This document shows, one piece after another, positions 61,687 to 64,000 of a stretch of 64,000 nucleotides of DNA. The position numbers were made by a program, and so were the translations under genes. Below the pieces are notes generated by a model, which made no database searches, had not been told where the DNA came from, and saw only the letters and a list, made by a program, of their open reading frames with translations. Position 1 is the stretch's first letter. Every line of letters starts with the position of its first letter. The DNA is from Adiantum capillus-veneris (taxonomy: Eukaryota > Streptophyta > Polypodiopsida > Polypodiales > Pteridaceae), in assembly GCA_014529385.2 (NCBI GenBank), contig CM043963.1, positions 5,057,501 through 5,121,500 of the forward strand. Direction: 5' to 3'.

Positions 61687-61827
61687 CATTCTCTCCTTGG
61701 CCTTTGATTTTCGTTTGCATCTTAAAGGTGACGCTCTGTTGATAGTATCTCCCTTGGCCTATGAGGTCCTCATGGTTGGAGAGCCGACAGTAGAGAGCCT
61801 GAGCTACTGAAAGGGCATGTGATGCTA

Positions 61828-61829
<2 letters not shown>

Positions 61830-61922
<93 letters not shown>
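61830..61922 (+). repeat. (AG)n microsatellite
   Basis: About 46 AG units. Confidence 0.97.
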
Positions 61923-61925
<3 letters not shown>

Positions 61926-63984
61926 TGACACCAAATAAAAACAACGCTTTTATTAATTTGTTGTTGGGAGAAGACGGGGAGATCGATCGCTTAAATTATT
62001 CAACACAATCTCCCAAACATCACCATCAACCTGTCCACCTCTTCTTCCAATTTCCAAGCACACACACTCACACCTAAACTATGACACACACACACACACA
62101 CACACAGTAAACATAGAATTGACATAGACATGCTTGTAAGAGAGTGTAAGAGATGTGTAAGGGATGGAGACTAGATTAGAGAGTACACAACAAAATAACC
62201 ATAGTATAAGAGAGTAGAGAAGAGAATCTGCAAGAGAAAGGCCTAAATCTAGCCCCAAACTCCACGGCACCTCTCCTGTGGAGTTGGTACTTAATATATT
62301 ATTTTTGAGTTTAAGGTGCCAAAAATTGAGGCCCCTCTTTTACGACCATTTCACTTTTGTAAATGAGTGAAGCTCATTAATAGTTCTTGCATGACCCATA
62401 AGGGGAGTTCCCACTACAACTATTTACAGAGCCATAGTGGCTTATTGAAATGATATTCTAAAATACTGTGCAAAAATAAAATGGCGAAGAGTAATTTCCG
62501 TCGCCTCCTCATCAACTCCCCGCATTCCACTCTACAAAATCATCATCAAATCAATTAGAAAATAAATAGACAGCACATAATTAACCATTACGCCAGCTAT
62601 CCCAATTGCAACTAACCACTACAACAGGAGGGTGCCCAGTCTCGTAACATTTGTAAAGGATTACATATATAACGTAAAATATTTCCATGAAAACTCAACT
62701 AAAAGAGGGGCTCTCACTAAATGTTTTTGCATGCTACAGGAGAGCGTTCCCACAAGTAGAGGGATTGAAAACCCAATAATCCCCCCCGCAAGCCCGAACT
62801 AAACTCACCACTCTCATGATACTTTGAGTTTTTGTTGTACTTGCCAACCGTGAGCTTTAGGTTCTCTCACAACCAAGGGTTTTGCTATACACATAACCTT
62901 GTGCTATGACAATGAAATCCACCCCCCCCCCCCCGGGAACAAATAGGGTGTAGGTCAAAAATTAGCTACCAACATATTGAGTTTTTGGTTAACTTTCAAA
63001 CCTTGGGTTTAGGTTTACCCAATAACCTCACTAAAAGTGCGATAATAGACTGAGGACAAATGTTTTTGGGAGTTTTTACCACTTATGTGCGTGGTAGTGT
63101 CTATAACCCATACAATTTTGACTAAATGGCAATAACTAACAAATGATAAGCTAGAACAAGGCTCTGACAGAAAATATATGATTGTGTTGACAATCAAAAA
63201 AACTAAAATGAACTTATGACACTGAAGTGGTAAAAAACATCTTTCACCCTATTCTTTAAAGAGCTTCCATATTCATATGTCCTATCATTGATGCTAACTT
63301 TCATGCATTGTAGGTAGCCATGGAGCTTGGCTGCATTAAGCTTGACTCCAAAAAAAATTATGCCTAATGTCAGCATCACAAACCAAATCTTGCATCTCCG
63401 TGGTTGCGGTCAACGTTCTCATATAAGACACAAGTAGTTTCATAACGTTTCTCTTCCATTTGATATTGAAAATGGGTCTTTGAACCACATACCACATTAT
63501 AAATTCACCAAAGTTTTGTAGAAGCAGATGTGTTTGAGAACAACTATCCGGTGTAGAATTTTTGAATATCAATAAAGCATAGCTGCTCTGCTTGTGCATT
63601 CGATCTAGATGTACTACCACACATCACACACTACTAGCTTTGAAGGTGAGATGCATCTTGTCCATAGGGGTGGCCAAGAGAAGAACATGGCGGAAAAGCT
63701 CAAAATAAACCTTGGTTATGAATGCTAATGCAAAGCTTCAATGGAAAAACTCACAAGTTGCAAATTCATCAGTTGTGCTTGGGTTGTTTCATTGATAGCA
63801 AGTTGTAGAAAGGGAGTCAAGGCTTCAATTTGTGACAAAAAATTCTCCACAGGGCAAGTTGATGACGTCAAGTGAGAGAGAATGCAATTTTGTGAAGGTC
63901 GTAATCATGTAAAATCACTTGTGTAGTGATCGATCACATGCAGTAGCTTGGCTAAACAAGGCTATGCCCGCCACGCCTACAACA
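61923..63984 (-). other. Probable leader region of minus-strand LTR element
   Basis: Sequence downstream (minus sense) of the primer-binding site at 63999. Contains a CA repeat (62084-62105) and a C run (62922-62934). A 94-codon minus frame at 63620-63336 has no recognised motif. No gag found. Confidence 0.3.
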
Positions 63985-63999
63985 TATGCTCTGATACCA
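63985..63999 (-). promoter_or_regulatory. Primer-binding site (initiator Met tRNA), minus strand
   Basis: Minus strand TGGTATCAGAGCATA. The 5' LTR of this element must start at or just beyond the right window edge. Confidence 0.75.
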
Positions 64000-64000
64000 C

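Larger units (their letters stand above)
57890..61720 (-). pseudogene. Unrecognised minus-strand coding fragments
   Basis: Pieces on the minus strand look protein-like: 61720-61418 (Pro-rich, Ser/Lys-rich, ERTSDLFDNDESKF); 61290-60933 (YIAQGFHEEYALNLEVQLHK, LPLEQWLTIFKYKYQ, GPPSCGELTIYFLG) preceded by TTTTTAACATTTCAG, an acceptor-like site; 60940-60780 (AWARFGEGVLHMIASRNGAG); 60732-60448 (LTSQLSNLEALQQGLLKPVS, a helical part); 58770-58258 (acidic, KGAEVDKGTEETKGSVVERK, ending KPKTDKN). 60300-59040 between them is repeat. They could be exons of one broken gene or the internal part of the LTR element whose primer-binding site lies at 63999. No family recognised. Confidence 0.35.

Noticed and set aside
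61431-61810. Frames with Gly or Pro runs at 61600-61700
   Set aside because: Runs come from a 23-G tract; the frames on the plus strand have no other support.

Overview
The window looks like repeat-dense intergenic DNA from a land-plant nuclear genome, probably a large one. I found no intact host gene, no tRNA or rRNA gene, and no CRISPR array. The evidence for a plant is the mixture of Ty3/gypsy and Ty1/copia LTR retrotransposons, plant-type primer-binding sites (TGGTATCAGAGC for initiator Met tRNA; TGGCGCC-type), LINE fragments, a MITE, and very long CA/GA microsatellites. The sequence does not let me name the species. The style (large repeats, a gypsy with fungal-like pol) would fit a fern, lycophyte or conifer, but that is a guess.

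Layout. 1-5100 (minus): decayed pol of a Ty3/gypsy element of the Tat/Athila-like type ('family A'). It abuts, head to head, a plus-strand leader plus gag start of the same family (5080-6146). 6147-9722: a Ty1/copia element with an internal deletion, followed by a 391-bp tandem duplication of its LTR end. 9723-14600: AT-rich DNA with a 152-bp-period tandem array. 15250-16290 (minus): broken LINE reverse transcriptase. 16589-18320: gypsy gag/protease remnant. 21541-25409: chromovirus-like gypsy remnant. 26665-27030: CA/GA microsatellite. 27444-28180: LINE ORF1 remnant.

28380-48970 (plus) is a second family A element, the best preserved: leader with palindromes, gag, protease, RT, RNase H, two zinc fingers, integrase, and then a second retropepsin-like domain. 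It carries three later insertions: a 207-bp MITE, a 9.9-kb gypsy element on the minus strand (35568-45450) with a fungal-like pol, and a copia solo LTR with a perfect TTACC target duplication. 49000-54835 carries the same leader palindromes, then an unrecognised multi-part coding region that ends in a polypurine tract. An LTR follows (54836-56081) and is itself followed by a primer-binding site and another leader (56083-57890) with a different palindrome. 57890-64000 holds an unrecognised, decayed minus-strand coding region, a degenerate ACCAAA-rich repeat, microsatellites, and a minus-strand Met-type primer-binding site at the very end.

The most interesting items are: (1) the family A architecture, with a second retropepsin-like domain after integrase and two tandem HHCC fingers, seen in two independent copies; (2) repeated 22-24-bp palindromes in retroelement leaders, two unrelated sequence versions, one with a recurring 284-bp spacing; (3) the unknown coding region 51110-54800 inside an LTR element; (4) the fungal-like gypsy. 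All protein-level calls rest on reading motifs in translated frames; no database search was done.
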